This document shows, piece by piece, positions 48,619 to 60,150 of a DNA stretch of 64,000 bases. Each line of letters begins with the position of its first letter. Positions within the stretch are counted from its first letter, which is position 1. Under the pieces are notes generated by a model. It had not been told where the DNA came from and searched no databases. It was given only the letters and a program-made list of their open reading frames with translations. Source of the DNA: Onchidella celtica (taxonomy: Eukaryota; Mollusca; Gastropoda; Systellommatophora; Onchidiidae); the NCBI GenBank assembly GCA_963931925.1, contig OZ007581.1:22378947-22442946 (forward strand), read 5' to 3'. The translations under genes were made by a program, and so were the position numbers.

Positions 48619-50485
48619 AACTGTGTCACGAGTGGAGTGAGCGGGATTCAAGGATTACGGGGGCATGGAAGTGAGGGAATGACTCACGGGATAGTGAGGC
48701 TGCTCACCTATATTGACTTCTGTTAGTTAACGTTAAAGCGTGAAATGTTGTGAGTTGGGGGGTCGGCATGAGGCGAGAGCGCTGTACTGACAATCACTGC
48801 AAGTTAAGAGGTCCCAGGGGACAGACGTGAGATCAGAGCAGTCGGGAGATTGTTGTGTGTTTTCCAGTGATGACTGGTAGGTTGAACTGTGATTTATAAT
48901 TATGATGATTGATGTATTATATTCGCCTATGACCATGATGTAAATAAGTATATGTGAGGAATGTGGAAGTCAGTGATTACTGTGTATAGAAATGTGCGCC
49001 ATGAGCGATAGATGTAAGTTAGGTTCATGGATTCGTAGCGAGAGTGAGTGCTGTGTGGTACGGTGGAGGTGTGTTACCGTAAGAGGTGTGGTGAGTGGAA
49101 GGTGGACTAGTGTGTGTACGCTTCATGGTTTGTAATGAGGGGTGAAGTGGTTAGAAATGGTATGGTATTATACCAATGTAATGTTCTTCTTGTAGGTGCC
49201 GGGGTCGGGCCGAAACGCCACCTACGGTGAGCACAGGGTATAGGCCAGCATAGGGCCGAAGGCTACGCAGAGGCCAGTGGAGGGAAGCTGTGGTGCAGGA
49301 CAGTAGAAGCACATGAGTCGTGGCAGTCTGGCCACAGACAGGGATGTATATGTCACAGGACAAATTAGGATTCAGGATGATCCGGGATTGTCCTAGTACA
49401 AACAAGGATCTGCATTTTTCCTAGAAAAATCAAGGATCCATGATTATCCTGGAAATGACCCAGTAAAAACGCAGAATCCTGTTTTTCCTAGGAAAAACGA
49501 GCATCTTTGTTTTTCCTAATGTCTAGTACAAATGAGAACTAGTACAAATGAAGATTGTCTTGGCATATGCAATAGTGTTAACAGGACTAACCTCAGTTCA
49601 AATTTGCTTGCATGATGTGGTTAGCTGTACTCACTTTCTTTATCTTCTTTTTTCTGGTCAAGTCAGTCAGCTCACTTCTCAGTTGTCTTCAAAGTTTAAC
49701 CAGTCCTCTGTGCAGCGATTGTTGAGTCAACATGGCTCAAAAGGAGACTTTTTACAGACTCATGGAAGAATATGCAAAGACTCTGAAATCTAAGAATGAA
49801 CATTTCAGTGTGACAACAACGAAATACAGCAATATTGTTCAAGCTTTGGGATTGCAGAAAGGAGAAAGTTGTCCAAAAGGAGCTAAATTCAAACTGTGGT
49901 GCAAGAAACATTTCAAACTTGAGCAAATTGGATCAAAACAGATAGTGTACTGTTCCAAAACGTCTTGTCCACTTGTTACATACGAGGAAATATTTGAAAC
50001 GGTAAAGAAGTGTCATGAAAAAGTGGGCCACTCTGGACGTGATAAGACTTGGAATGAAGTTCATACTAACTATGCAGGAATTAAGCATTCCGTCATAGAC
50101 ATTTTTCTTAAAACTTGCACAGCATGTAGTCAGCGACAACCTTCAAGAACCATTCCAGCAGGGAGACCGATGATAAATTTGGAGTTTCTACTGCGACTAC
50201 AGATTGATCTGGTAGACATGCGGAGTCAGCCTGATGGAGAGTTTAAATGGATCCTTCATGCCAGAGACCACTTCACCAAGTTTAGCTGGCCCTATCCAAT
50301 GAGAACAAAAATGGCTGCAGAAGTAGCTGACCATCTGATTACTCAGTTTTGTGTCTTTGGACCTCCGAGAATCTTACAATCTGACAATGGAAAGGAGTTC
50401 ACTGCTCAAGTGATCAACAATTTGTCGCTTCTCTGGCCTGGCTTGGTTATCATTCATGGAAGACCAAGACATCCTGAATCACAAG

Positions 50486-51044
50486 GTAAAGTTTCATCCA
50501 TAATTTTACTAATTGACAACAATCTCTCCCAATTGTTCTTACCTTGTTACTGGTTTTGTGGTTTTGTAGGATGCGTCGAGCCATACATCCTGAATCACAA
50601 GGTAAAGTTTGATCCATATTTTTTACTAATTGAGAAGAATAATTTTGACAGTGATCTTGAAGCTTACTTATACCCGATCTTCACATTGTTAAACACAACA
50701 TCCCGCACCCCCCCCCCCTTTCCTATTTTTCAAAAAACACACAGAGAGAGCGGGAGGATGGGAGAGAGTAGTAGGAGAGAAAGTGAGGGAGGGGAGGGAG
50801 AGGAGAGAGAGAGAAGGGGAGGGGAGAGTAGGAGACGAGGAGGGGGAGGCGTGTGATAGAGAATACAATTATGTGGGAATGAAGATTGTGTTTAGCGCAG
50901 TTAAGATTTTGTTTCATTCCCCCTTGTCATAAAGCTGTATATTGCTATACGGCAATAAAAATGTCCTGTGTCCTGTGTCTCTCTCTCTCTCTTTCTCTCT
51001 CGCCCAAATGTTCTCACCTTGTTACTGGTTTTGTGGTTTTGTAG
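50486..51044 (+). other. duplicated intron with 32-nt pseudo-exon
   Basis: The interval holds two intron copies in tandem: 50486-50569 (84 bp) and 50602-51044 (443 bp, enlarged by GA-rich and CT-rich low-complexity DNA). Between them, 50570-50601 joins the head of exon 2 (GATGCGTCGAGC) to the tail of exon 1 (ACATCCTGAATCACAAG), with its own acceptor and donor. Including the 32 nt would break the frame; skipping it gives the conserved protein. Confidence 0.75.
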
Positions 51045-51301
51045 GATGCGTTGAGCGTGGAAGCGGAGACATGCAAGTGAAGCTAGGAAAATGGATGGAT
51101 GAACATGGACAAGAGTGGAGCAAAGGACTGAAGTTTGTCACACACGCTATCAACACTTCCGTTTCCAGCACCACAAAGACATCTCCTTATCATCTTGTCT
51201 TTGGCCAACTCCCTCGGTCTGACTGTACTATTTGGGAAGAGCTGGATCGCCAGGGAATACACGAGGAAGAAAACCTTCCGGAAAACATCCTGTGCCAGCT
51301 G

Positions 51302-52003
51302 TATCCTGCTACACCTGCTGTGCTGCCACCTGATCCTGCTACACCTGCTGTGCTGCCGCCTGATCCTGCTACACCTGCTGTGCTGCTGCCTGATCCTGCT
51401 ACACCTGCTGTGGTGCCGTCTGATCCTGCTAAACCTGCTGTGCTGCCTCCTGATCCTGCTACACCTGCTGTGCTGCCGCCTGATCCTGCTACACCTGCTG
51501 TGCTGCCGCCTGATCCTGCTACACCTGCTGTGCTGCTGCCTGATCCTGCTACACCTGCTGTGCTGCCGTCTGATCCTGCTAAACCTGCTGTGCTGCCTCC
51601 TGATCCTGCTACACCTGCTGTGCTGCCGCCTGATCCTGATACACCTGCTGTGCTGCCGCCTGATCCTGCTACACCTGCTGTGATGCCGCCTGATCCTGCT
51701 ACACCTGCTGTGCTGCCGCCTGATCCTGCTACACCTGCTGTGCTGCCGCCTGATCCTGCTACACCTGCTGTGCTGCCGCCTGATCCTGCTACACCTGCTG
51801 TGCTGCCGCCTGATCCTGCTACACCTGCTGTGCTGCCGCCTGATCCTGCTACACCTGCTGTGCTGCCGCCTGATCCTGCTACACCTGCTGTGCTGCCGCC
51901 TGATCCTGCTACACCTGCTGTGCTGCCGCCTGATCCTGCTACACCTGCTGTGCTGCCTCCTGATCCTGCTACACCTGTTGTGCTGCCGCCTGATCCTGCT
52001 ACA
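51302..52003 (+). repeat. 30-bp coding minisatellite, about 23 copies
   Basis: Same PATPAVLPPD unit as at 40591, expanded about threefold. Several variant units (KPAVLPPD, CCGTCTGATCC) recur at a spacing of about six units, suggesting amplification of larger blocks. Long ORFs in other frames and on the minus strand here are by-products of the 30-bp period. Confidence 0.95.
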
Positions 52004-53589
52004 TCTGAAATGAACTTTCACTTACAACAGACAGTGGGTCTAGCCTAAACGCAAGTAGTACCAGTTCCAAAAGAGGAAAAGAATTTATACTTCTTAATTG
52101 TAATAATTTGACTGTAGCTACTGGAACAGAGGTTAAAAACCGTGCAGTCATTCATGGAAACAGTGTCAACAGTGCATTGCACACAGTAATCCTCATAGAT
52201 GAAGTGATGGATCCATCCTTTGTGCCAATAGATGCCAATCCAGCAGAGGAACCACTTGAAACTGGTCAATTCGTTTTGTGGTCCCGATCAGAAATGGTGG
52301 AAATGGAAGATGACAGATCGGGTCATAAAGAGGCTCGATTTCATGCAAGAAAAGCGTACCTTAAAGCTGCAGAGCGCCAACAAAGTCGGTATGAAAAGCG
52401 AACAAAAAAGTTAATAATATCATTCAAAGAGGGCGACACAGTGGGCATTAAAATTCATAAAGTAGATAGGGCAAACACTAGTGCAAAACTTCTCCCTTCC
52501 AAGGTACTTGCAACAAAAACACAGGATCAAAGTATTAAGTTGTTCAAAGTGTACACAACGACAGGTATTATCAAAAACTGGTTCAGATCAGAGGAACTTG
52601 TTGACATGAACAACGTGCATTTTCCAGCCCTAAATCGTGTTGAAATGAGCAGTCTCACAGAGATTAGCCTCATACAAGCATCACGGACATGCACTGGGTG
52701 GCAGGCATCTGCTAATTCTGACACATCAAACGTCTGCAAATGCAAGACGACTTGTTTGACCCACAGATGTTGTTGCAAGAAGGCAGGCGTTATGTGTGGA
52801 AGCAAATGTCACCCATCAAGATCATGCTGCAAGAATTGATTTTTTTGTCTGTGTGTGCATTTGTCTAACAAGTACATATAAATTGGTAATCTTCAGATTT
52901 GCAAATTGGCTATTGGTCATCCTCATTTGTACTAGTTCTCATTTGTACTAGACATTAGGAAAAACAAGGATGCTCGTTTTTCCTAGGAAAAACAGGATTC
53001 TGCGTTTTTACTGGGTTATTTCCAGGATAATCATGGATCCTTGATTTTTCTAGGAAAAATGCAGATCCTTGTTTGTACTAGGACAATCCCGGATCATCCT
53101 GAATCCTAATTTGTCCTGTGACATATATATGATTGTTAATGTGCTATTAAGATGTACTACTGTGATATGGATGTACTACTGTGCTATTGAGATACTCATG
53201 CGAATTGAATTATTAACGTGCTATGGCCACGTGAGGTGCTATTGGAAGGCGAAGGTGTTATTGCCATAGGGAGGCGCTATTGAGAGACTGTGGTGCGAAA
53301 GAATACTAGTGTGTTATTAAGACCTTGAGTGGAGAGGCTGAAGCCGAAGTGTCTTTAAAAGTAATTACCGGGTTGTGGACCCGAGGAAGAGTGCTTGAGG
53401 AAAGAAGGCCGTTGGACGGCAGTTAAATTGAATAATATAATGTATGTAATTGCACTGTTATCTTTATATTTATGTTTAATAAATGTGTGAGTCTGACGGG
53501 TTGTCCTGTTAAGTGTTATACGTGTTCGTTCGTGATTGTTGTCCTGTTATAACTATTACATCTCCCAGTCTGGGATTTGTGACAAACTG

Positions 53590-54539
53590 GACTGATCCGT
53601 TGAACTGGATATCCATCTCTAAAACTGTAAAAGTATTTGCACTCCCACCCAGCACGAAAGTGAAGTGAAGGTTTTGTAGGTGGATCTACGTAGTATTTTC
53701 AGCACGCCTATACCAACCAAATTTTTTGCGCCGATACATTGATAAATTAGGCGAACACTCCCATCCATTTTCCCGAACTAATATTAAGTTAGCAATAAAG
53801 GGATTGGTCGCTTATTAGCATAGAATTTTCTAAACCCCGGCGACTTACGACACAAAACACTGACAATCGTCGAGTATGTGGACATTGGATAGCCGATGTA
53901 CTCATGATAAAGAAATAAAACCGATTCAAAAATCAGCTGCAACATAGTCTCATTTGCTTTTCTCCTGCAGTGAGCAGTGGTCGTGAAAGTCACAAGACCT
54001 GTGAATACTGCCTTGAGGGATAGTTGTTATCTCTCGACCTCGTCAGGGTCTCAGTTATACTTTGTCTATACTGAATTATGTGTCGCATGACTGTAGGTCC
54101 GTCGTACATCATTATGAGCCCTTGCGCAAAGCAGTAGGCTGCGACCCACCCGCCACGCAACTACTCAGAAATTTGCATGTAGTGATGCATGTCCCCCACC
54201 CCTACACCCTTGGGGTCCCCGAGCAACTGCTCAGTGTGTCCATGAGTTAAGGCGGCTCTTGATGACTGTTTTAAAACAAATCCGTCTGTATACTAGCATA
54301 TAATCTTTTTATATTATAGATTCTTGAATCTTGAATATTTCGGCGTTGAAGCCTTTTTAAGGCTACTTCGTCACAATTTCAAACTGGTGTCACGCATTGA
54401 AGTCACCAATTCATTTGAACATTCTCATACAGTCTACTTTCAGACTGGGGATGGTTCTGTGAAAGTTAGGCAGCCCCACGTATTGCCTGCGAAAGTTTAG
54501 AAAAAAAAATTTTTTTTCAGATAATTTTGTTCACCCAGC
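53590..54539. other. intergenic, no gene recognised
   Basis: No supported ORF, splice structure or terminal repeats. Confidence 0.4.
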
Positions 54540-55002
54540 GCACATCTTATTATAAAAAAAAATAGTGGAGGGAGTAATTCATTGTCGTGCAATTTCGCCC
54601 CTTTTTTTGCTCGACTCTACGGCCTAAATGACAGTTTCAAAAACTATAAAATTAATTTTCTTAACTGTCAACTAATCCAGTCCAATCGCTTTTGTATCAA
54701 CCGATTATGGTGATTCAAGTTTCAGGTATTTTTAAATAAAAAGTCATAAAAAAGTAAAATACAATGATCTTTGTTTTGGCTCCCTGTAGTAAACCCGCCG
54801 CACCGGAAACGATGTATTAATACGCGTTCAATTAAGTGCGCGCAATTTCCCTATCAGAAATGAGTGCGTAGTGCCCTGGAGCGCATGGAGTCTGTTGTAA
54901 GACCAGAGAATATCGAAAGCTTTCTAGACCAAAAAGAGAGAGAGAGAGATAGAACGCTGGTTTCACAGGTTTATCGCGGATAATGCCGGGAACTTCATCT
55001 AG
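54540..55002 (+). mobile_element. Helitron-like element, family A, copy 2
   Basis: Aligns with 12230-12658 across most of its length (for example TTTCAGGTATTTTTAAATAA and TTTGTTTTGGCTCCCT). It ends GCCGGGAACTTCATCTAG followed by T; the first hairpin arm is mutated (CGCGG). A (GA)n tract is inserted near 54940. Non-coding. Confidence 0.6.
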
Positions 55003-55159
55003 TTGTTTCAAAGAAATTAAAGACAAGAGGCAGACTGACTATACAAGTCCATTAAAGACTGTTGCTTTGGTGTGATTGGGGCGACATGCCGATTGGAACG
55101 GTTCCAAAGATTATTTCTGCACATCTGTTGTTGTCAGTGATATAAAATAACTCTAAAAT

Positions 55160-55475
55160 CTTTGACAAAAAGGGGAGATTAGAGGCTGGTCTGTAATTCT
55201 TCAATGTATTCTTAATCCAGGCCAGGCTTTTTCAATAGTGGTTTAACCACAGCTTATTTGAATGAAGATGGGACACTACCGTTTTCAAGACAGGAGCTGA
55301 TTATTTCACAGAGTGGTTCGAGAAATGCATTTCTACACATTCAATCAACAAAAGATGAGCAGGCAATGGGTCAGGACATGTCTTTGGTGAGGACAGGATG
55401 GTGTTTCGAACCCAACCTCTCCTTACAGGCTTAAACTGAAATTTATTTTTTTTTTTTAAGAAAAAAAATGGTTGC
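55160..55475 (-). pseudogene. L2-like LINE reverse transcriptase fragment
   Basis: The minus strand, over two frames, encodes SPKTCPDPLPAHLLL, LCEIISSCLENGSVPSSFK, then AVVKPLLKKPGLD, the typical N-terminal RT block of L2/CR1-group LINEs (PIPAxLL...GxVPxxFKxAxVxPLLKKPxLD). There are stops after FK and after GLD. Neither end of the element is visible. Confidence 0.7.
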
Positions 55476-56332
55476 GTGCTCAAGGCCTAAAGACCTTTTC
55501 TCTTATTGACCATTTTTCTCACTATAACGGCTATTGAAACTATTAATACATTGGTACATAGTCTGCAAAATTTTCATTTATTATTACAAAAAGTTCCTCA
55601 TTTGATGAGCAGGACAAAATAAAATTGGTACACCCCCCCCCCCCCGCCCCCAAAACAAACAAACAAACAAATAAAAAACAAAAACAAAAACAAAAAAATT
55701 GAGAAAGGCAGAAAGTTTTCTTTTTCCGTGCCGAGGCACCGTTGCACCCTGACTCAAACTCAAACTAGACCCCTCCCATCCGATCCATACAAACACACAT
55801 AAGAGCATAAAGTGTTGCATTAAAGCGAATGAAAGCAAGATTTGCCACTACAACAATTGAGCGACCTTAATTCACCCTGCTTTCAATTATTGTAAGCAAC
55901 CATTATCTCGTTATTGTAACCTTTTATCCATTTTAATATACATATAATTATATAATTATTTTAATATTCTAGCTCCCCGTCCCGCCACCATATTGTTTTT
56001 CTATTATAGTTCGTTCACCGAGGCGTGATCACGGTTTAGCTGGATTTTCTCAGCTATTACGAAATACAGCGTCCTGAATTTTTGCATGCACTCTTACATT
56101 TATCATGGCCCTACAAAACTTGAATTTGAAGTCTGTGCACAAAACCGTTCTTTCAAAGCAGCGAATTCTTTTGATCTTTTCTGTTTTCAATTTAATAGGC
56201 CCCAAACTACTATAGACGTTTACAGTATATGTGTGTTCCAACATGATCTGTCACTTCTCGTTGCCGTGTAGTTGATCTAAATTCCTAAACATAGTGACGA
56301 TCTGTGGTGTATTGCAGTGGCGTAGCGTCACG
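55476..56332. other. intergenic, no gene recognised
   Basis: C-run at about 55630-55645 and A/C-rich low-complexity DNA to 55700. No gene supported. Confidence 0.4.
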
Positions 56333-56335
56333 TTA

Positions 56336-56470
56336 CGGACTTGAGGTTTGCTTTACATGTAAACATCTTGATAATTTCTCTTCTGATGATGTCTTCATCA
56401 AAATCATCCACCTTTTCTGCTGTGTGTCCTTTCGGTCTCTTTGATTCACTGGGAACGCTTCTTTCCATCT
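56336..56470 (-). pseudogene. short HTH-transposase-like fragment
   Basis: One minus-strand frame reads ESKRPKGHTAEKVDDFDE then DIIRREIIKMF before a stop near 56336. A KVDDFDxxxIRRxI block is common in a repetitive invertebrate protein family with a winged-helix N-terminus. The match is short and the assignment tentative; it could be chance. Confidence 0.3.
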
Positions 56471-57941
56471 TTTAAGAAACGAGCGATTTATCAGAGCATG
56501 ATACGTACTTTTAAACGGACTGCAAAGTTTTTGGTGAAGTTTACCTCTTTTTTCTTCTCTGGAGAAGTAAGACAAGGCAATATTCCGCATCGTAATGATT
56601 TTGATGTTTAAATCCATGATGAAAGGAATTCTGAAACTGAAAGATTTCTGATAACGTGTCTGTGTTGACCAGTGAACAATCACGAGAGTTTGTTTTTAAA
56701 CTCACTTTAATCCCGTGCTGTACCACATTTTAGTGGGGTTCAAAACGATGTGCAGTAAACCACCTAACTGTTTACCCTTGTCGGTACTCTCTTTATTTAT
56801 ATACCGCAAATAGATAAACTCGAAAACTGTTTTAATAATTCGGGAGAAAAATATCTGGGTAAGGGTCATCACAAATCCAAGACTTCACGCCAAATTACAT
56901 TCCAATATCACCGACGGTTGCAACGCTACGAGCAGTTTTCTGTGATCATGCCTCCGTGAAAGGACTATAAGACAAACGGCTCTGGGAAAGTGGCATGCAA
57001 AACTAGAAGAATTTCTGTCTTATCGTTTCAGAGTTATTTTGGAAAAATATGCATCATTTATCTTACAACATAATTGTGCGAGTCCGTCTACAATGATCTA
57101 TTACATTTGATTGTTTCATCAACTTCGAGAAAAATATTGTTTCGCGAGGGTTAGAAAACAGTGTAAGTAACCCGTTACAATTTATAATCAAACCCAAATT
57201 AATCAAAGATCGTCTTCCAAGCGGGTCGGTTAAGATGGTGACTATGTCAAAGCCTCGTTGGGGAGGGTGGGGGGTCAAAATTAGTCAATTTTTGATGACA
57301 TAATATGTGAACGGTCCCCAACGATGTCAGTCCTGCATCCTGTCATTCAAGTGCAAACTTGATGCCAATCCTTCCCATTGGGTTTTCGTAGGGTTGCTGA
57401 CTGAGTAATAATTTTGAATAGTAGAGATTCTCAGCGATTAAGTTTGATCTCCAATTCTTTTTCTAGTCCCCATAATATTGATCAACAGCAGCCAACTTGA
57501 CGTGTCCCATTATTATCCACCTAAACTGTACTAGAAATAAAAAAGCATAGAGGATTTGATGGGTCAAATTTGAAGTGTATGTAGGTGAACGTGGCACTGC
57601 TGAGTACAATGTCATCTTAATACATATACACAACGTGCCTCATATCTAGATGTAGCTTTAATATCTCACCCCCCCCCCCCTTCTTGTGCTCTCTTTCTGA
57701 AGACCACTATTTCTGTGAGATTATACTGAGGATTTGATACTTAGGGTCAAAGTGTATTCCTCCAAAAGTTCCTATCATCCAGTTCCTCATTGAGGTAAAC
57801 TTTTACACCGCAAAATTCTACACGAATAGACACTATCTTTGGACGAGCACAGTCAGTAACTCAAACTTGGTACTGTGTTTTATTCACTGGATCCGTATTT
57901 ACGACAATTTTTTCTACACCCGTTTTGTGGGTTTCTCTTAC

Positions 57942-59020
57942 GTTATTGAGATGGAAAGGTAAAGGTGTCAGGAAGTATGCTCCCAAAATGTGTTTGGGTA
58001 TTGACGATGGTATAATGTCCCAAGAAGGTCTTGGCATGTTAAGTAACAAGCTCTACTATTTTTATATCATGGCCTGGCTATCTAATCTTATGGCTAAAAG
58101 TTCTTTTCTGAAGTACAAACAAGTAATGTATTTTGTGTATTCACTGTTTTAGCATAATAATGTTTCCTACAAAACGTAATAGGTAAGTACACATGCGGGG
58201 ACTGTGAGCCGTCTCCACTTGTCCCTGTGCTGGTTTAAATTCAATGTTTTAATCATTACATTTCTCTTCATACTGTTTGTAATTTTTTTTCTCCTCCTGA
58301 CGCTGAACGCATTTGTACTTTCTGTACAATAACAATACAATAGCAAATAATTATTATTCTCGCTTGGATGTGGAAAATTAGAATTTAATCAGTCCTAAAC
58401 AGACTCTATTTTTTTAAAATCAACTACATCAATTAATCGGCCAGTGAACTGCACAGATTTTATATGAACAAAAAGTAAGCTGAGTTTGTCATTAATTTCA
58501 TTTAAATGTGCCCTTCTTTCTTTCCCACTCAAACAATTGATTCTTAAATTCGTTCTTTTAACACATGTATTTTTCTTCTTCCCGTTGAAATCTGGAGAAT
58601 GACAGGCCTGGACTGTTGTATCTCCGATTCGTGCAGTTGATTGCTGAACACGACTGATTTCTCGGCTCTTTCTTTCCCGATGAACGAACATCATCGAAAG
58701 GTATGCCCATGTCCATGACTTACCAGTTGAAGTTCAGCAACAAGGACTGTTTGCAATTCAAAAAACCACCTGTAAATGCGCCGGTCCCCTTGCACCGTCT
58801 TGGTATACTGTGTCTTGGGTAGCATTAGCATGTCTGTGATGTCGAATGCCAAGCGACGGTACTGTCGGTCCGCGATGAATCTAGCGCTGGCTGCATCGCT
58901 GTGGATCAGCTTGACTTTTCGAAATCCCCACGACTGCACGAGGAGAACGTTTACAAGCAAACCAGAACGAATTTGAACTGTGTTTATCTTGAAATATTTT
59001 TTATGAAGACTTGGCCACAT
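57942..59020 (-). CDS. unidentified candidate gene, two exons
   Basis: Exon A, 59020-58724, starts at ATG and encodes 99 residues (MWPSLHKKYFKINTVQ..., with VKLIHSDAASARFIADRQY and IYRWFFELQTVLVAELQL), ending at a consensus donor GTAAGT in phase 0. Exon B, 58052-57942, is 37 codons (SLLLNMPRPSWDIIPSSIPK, then HILGAYFLTPLPFHLNN) between a TAG acceptor and a GTAAGA donor, phase 0 at both ends. The composition is protein-like, without transmembrane segment or signal peptide. I recognise no family. Exon B has no stop, so more exons would lie below 57942. A minus-strand ORF at 58395-58694 lies in the intron and could be an alternative exon. Confidence 0.4.
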
Positions 59021-59397
59021 TTTTAACGCCTCCTTTTAATATCAAATTACTTTTGAATCCACCAGCAGACAATTTGAAAACAAAAACAATGGTCGCCATA
59101 GTGTGTTTACCAAACATACTCTCCAACTTTGAACCATGATTTCTCAATAGCCTTCTTTGAATGGTCCCATTTTCTCAGAGCCGCCCTCAATTATATCTGT
59201 AAGTAATCCATTTATCGATACTATACCAATTACTTCGGGGGGAAGGGGGTGGGGGTGGTGTGAGAACAAAACAAGTTGATTACTTTCATAAACAAAACAG
59301 ATTATAGACATTCAGCCCTTGCAAATACAGAAATACAGTAATGCTTTGGGAAACGTTTGGTATGGAAAATGTATCAAAGCAAAACAGTAATTGCCTA

Positions 59398-59545
59398 GAA
59401 CAGGCATGGGCAATCTTTCATATTGTAAGGGCCAAACCTGGAAAATGTGGGGCTGCAGAGGGCCGGTGTGGCATTATAAAAGGGCCCGCCGGCCATAATA
59501 ATATGGTCCCTGGCCCTTTTATAATATCACAGTTTGTCCCCCTCC
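59398..59545. mobile_element. hAT-type MITE remnant
   Basis: CAGGCATGGGCAATCTTTCA followed by GTAAGGGCCAAACCTGG and GGGGCTGCAGAGGGCC resembles the common hAT terminus that starts CAGGGGTGGGCAA and continues GGGCCACA. An inner inverted repeat pairs ATTATAAAAGGGCC (59471) with GGCCCTTTTATAAT (59512). The right end is not identified. Confidence 0.4.
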
Positions 59546-60150
59546 CGTCTTTCTGCAATGTCACAAAAAGCCGTCGCCGCCCCACCCCACCCCAATCATT
59601 TCTGTTTTCAAAATGTTAATATTTCTTGTTTTGATTGTTTCCGACTTTTTCCGTCTGAATAATTATATTTCTAGCGAGAGAGAGAAAGGGTAATGCAAAT
59701 GGGTAACTTACAGATGATTTAATGAGTGGAAGGAAGTTGCGAGTGGGTTTTGTTTTTATTAGTATTATTATTATTATATTTACAGCTCTCTTTAGTAATG
59801 TTCAATTGACCACGGGGACCGGCCAATTAAATTACTTAGCAGGCAGTAGGCTGCCCATGTCTGGCTTAGATCCTATATGGCAACAGATCGTGGCCTTCGT
59901 AATCAAATGGCCTGACACAAGAGAACATAGCAAGGCTGTGACGTCACGATATGGGGCGGCCTACGGGAGGCTGGCGCGAGATTGAAATGTGCATAGTGCA
60001 TTAGTCAGCAGACAGAATAGCTGCCGGCATGTAGTGTTGTCATGTGTTATAGAAAATTGTATTTGTTTATTACTGCTTTGCTTGTGGATAGAGTGCATTT
60101 TTTGGATATCTGACCTTTATTCATATTCTCATTGTTGTTAAATGTAAACT

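Larger units (their letters stand above)
49732..52839 (+). pseudogene. KRBA2/Ginger-like integrase (DDE), intron-split and frameshifted
   Basis: Exon 1, 49732-50485, encodes residues 1-251: an H2C2 finger (His95, His100, Cys129, Cys132), Asp159 in LQIDLVDM and Asp218 in SDNGKEF. Exon 2 starts at 51045 (CVERGSGDMQVKLGKWM) and supplies the catalytic Glu255, so splicing is needed to complete the D,D-36-E triad. Then come SPYHLVFGQLP, about 23 PATPAVLPPD repeats, and the basic and Cys-rich C-terminus. A one-base loss near 52008, compared with copy 1, ends the frame at 52048; the C-terminal part continues in another frame to 52839. The donor GTAAAG (50486) and acceptor TTTTGTAG (51044) are clear. 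The family relates integrases of gypsy-type elements to cut-and-paste Ginger transposons and domesticated KRBA2. Confidence 0.82.
49351..53123 (+). mobile_element. Ginger-like DNA transposon, copy 2 (with integrase core)
   Basis: 201-bp TIRs at 49351-49551 and 52923-53123, nearly identical to those of copy 1, with TATA on both sides as target duplication. At 3773 bp it keeps the catalytic region missing from copy 1 and a longer coding minisatellite. TIR similarity to copy 1 (about five differences in the left arm) indicates recent common origin. It is nested in a solo LTR, so it inserted after that LTR. Confidence 0.87.
48624..53584 (+). mobile_element. solo LTR interrupted by a Ginger-like transposon
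   Basis: It begins TGTCACGAGTGG and ends GGGATTTGTGACA, flanked by a 5-bp duplication AACTG (48619-48623, 53585-53589). Without the nested transposon (49351-53123 and one TATA) it is about 1.18 kb. AATAAA at 53478-53483 fits the R region of an LTR read on the + strand. No internal retroelement sequence remains, so it is a solo LTR. It has no obvious identity to the LTR at 45803. Confidence 0.7.

Noticed and set aside
51083-52021. 312-codon minus-strand ORF (SRCSRIRRQH repeats) and 182-codon plus-strand ORF
   Set aside because: Out-of-frame readings of the same minisatellite in copy 2.
58776-58976. Plus-strand ORF of 66 codons
   Set aside because: Opposite strand of the better supported minus-strand exon that ends at a consensus donor.
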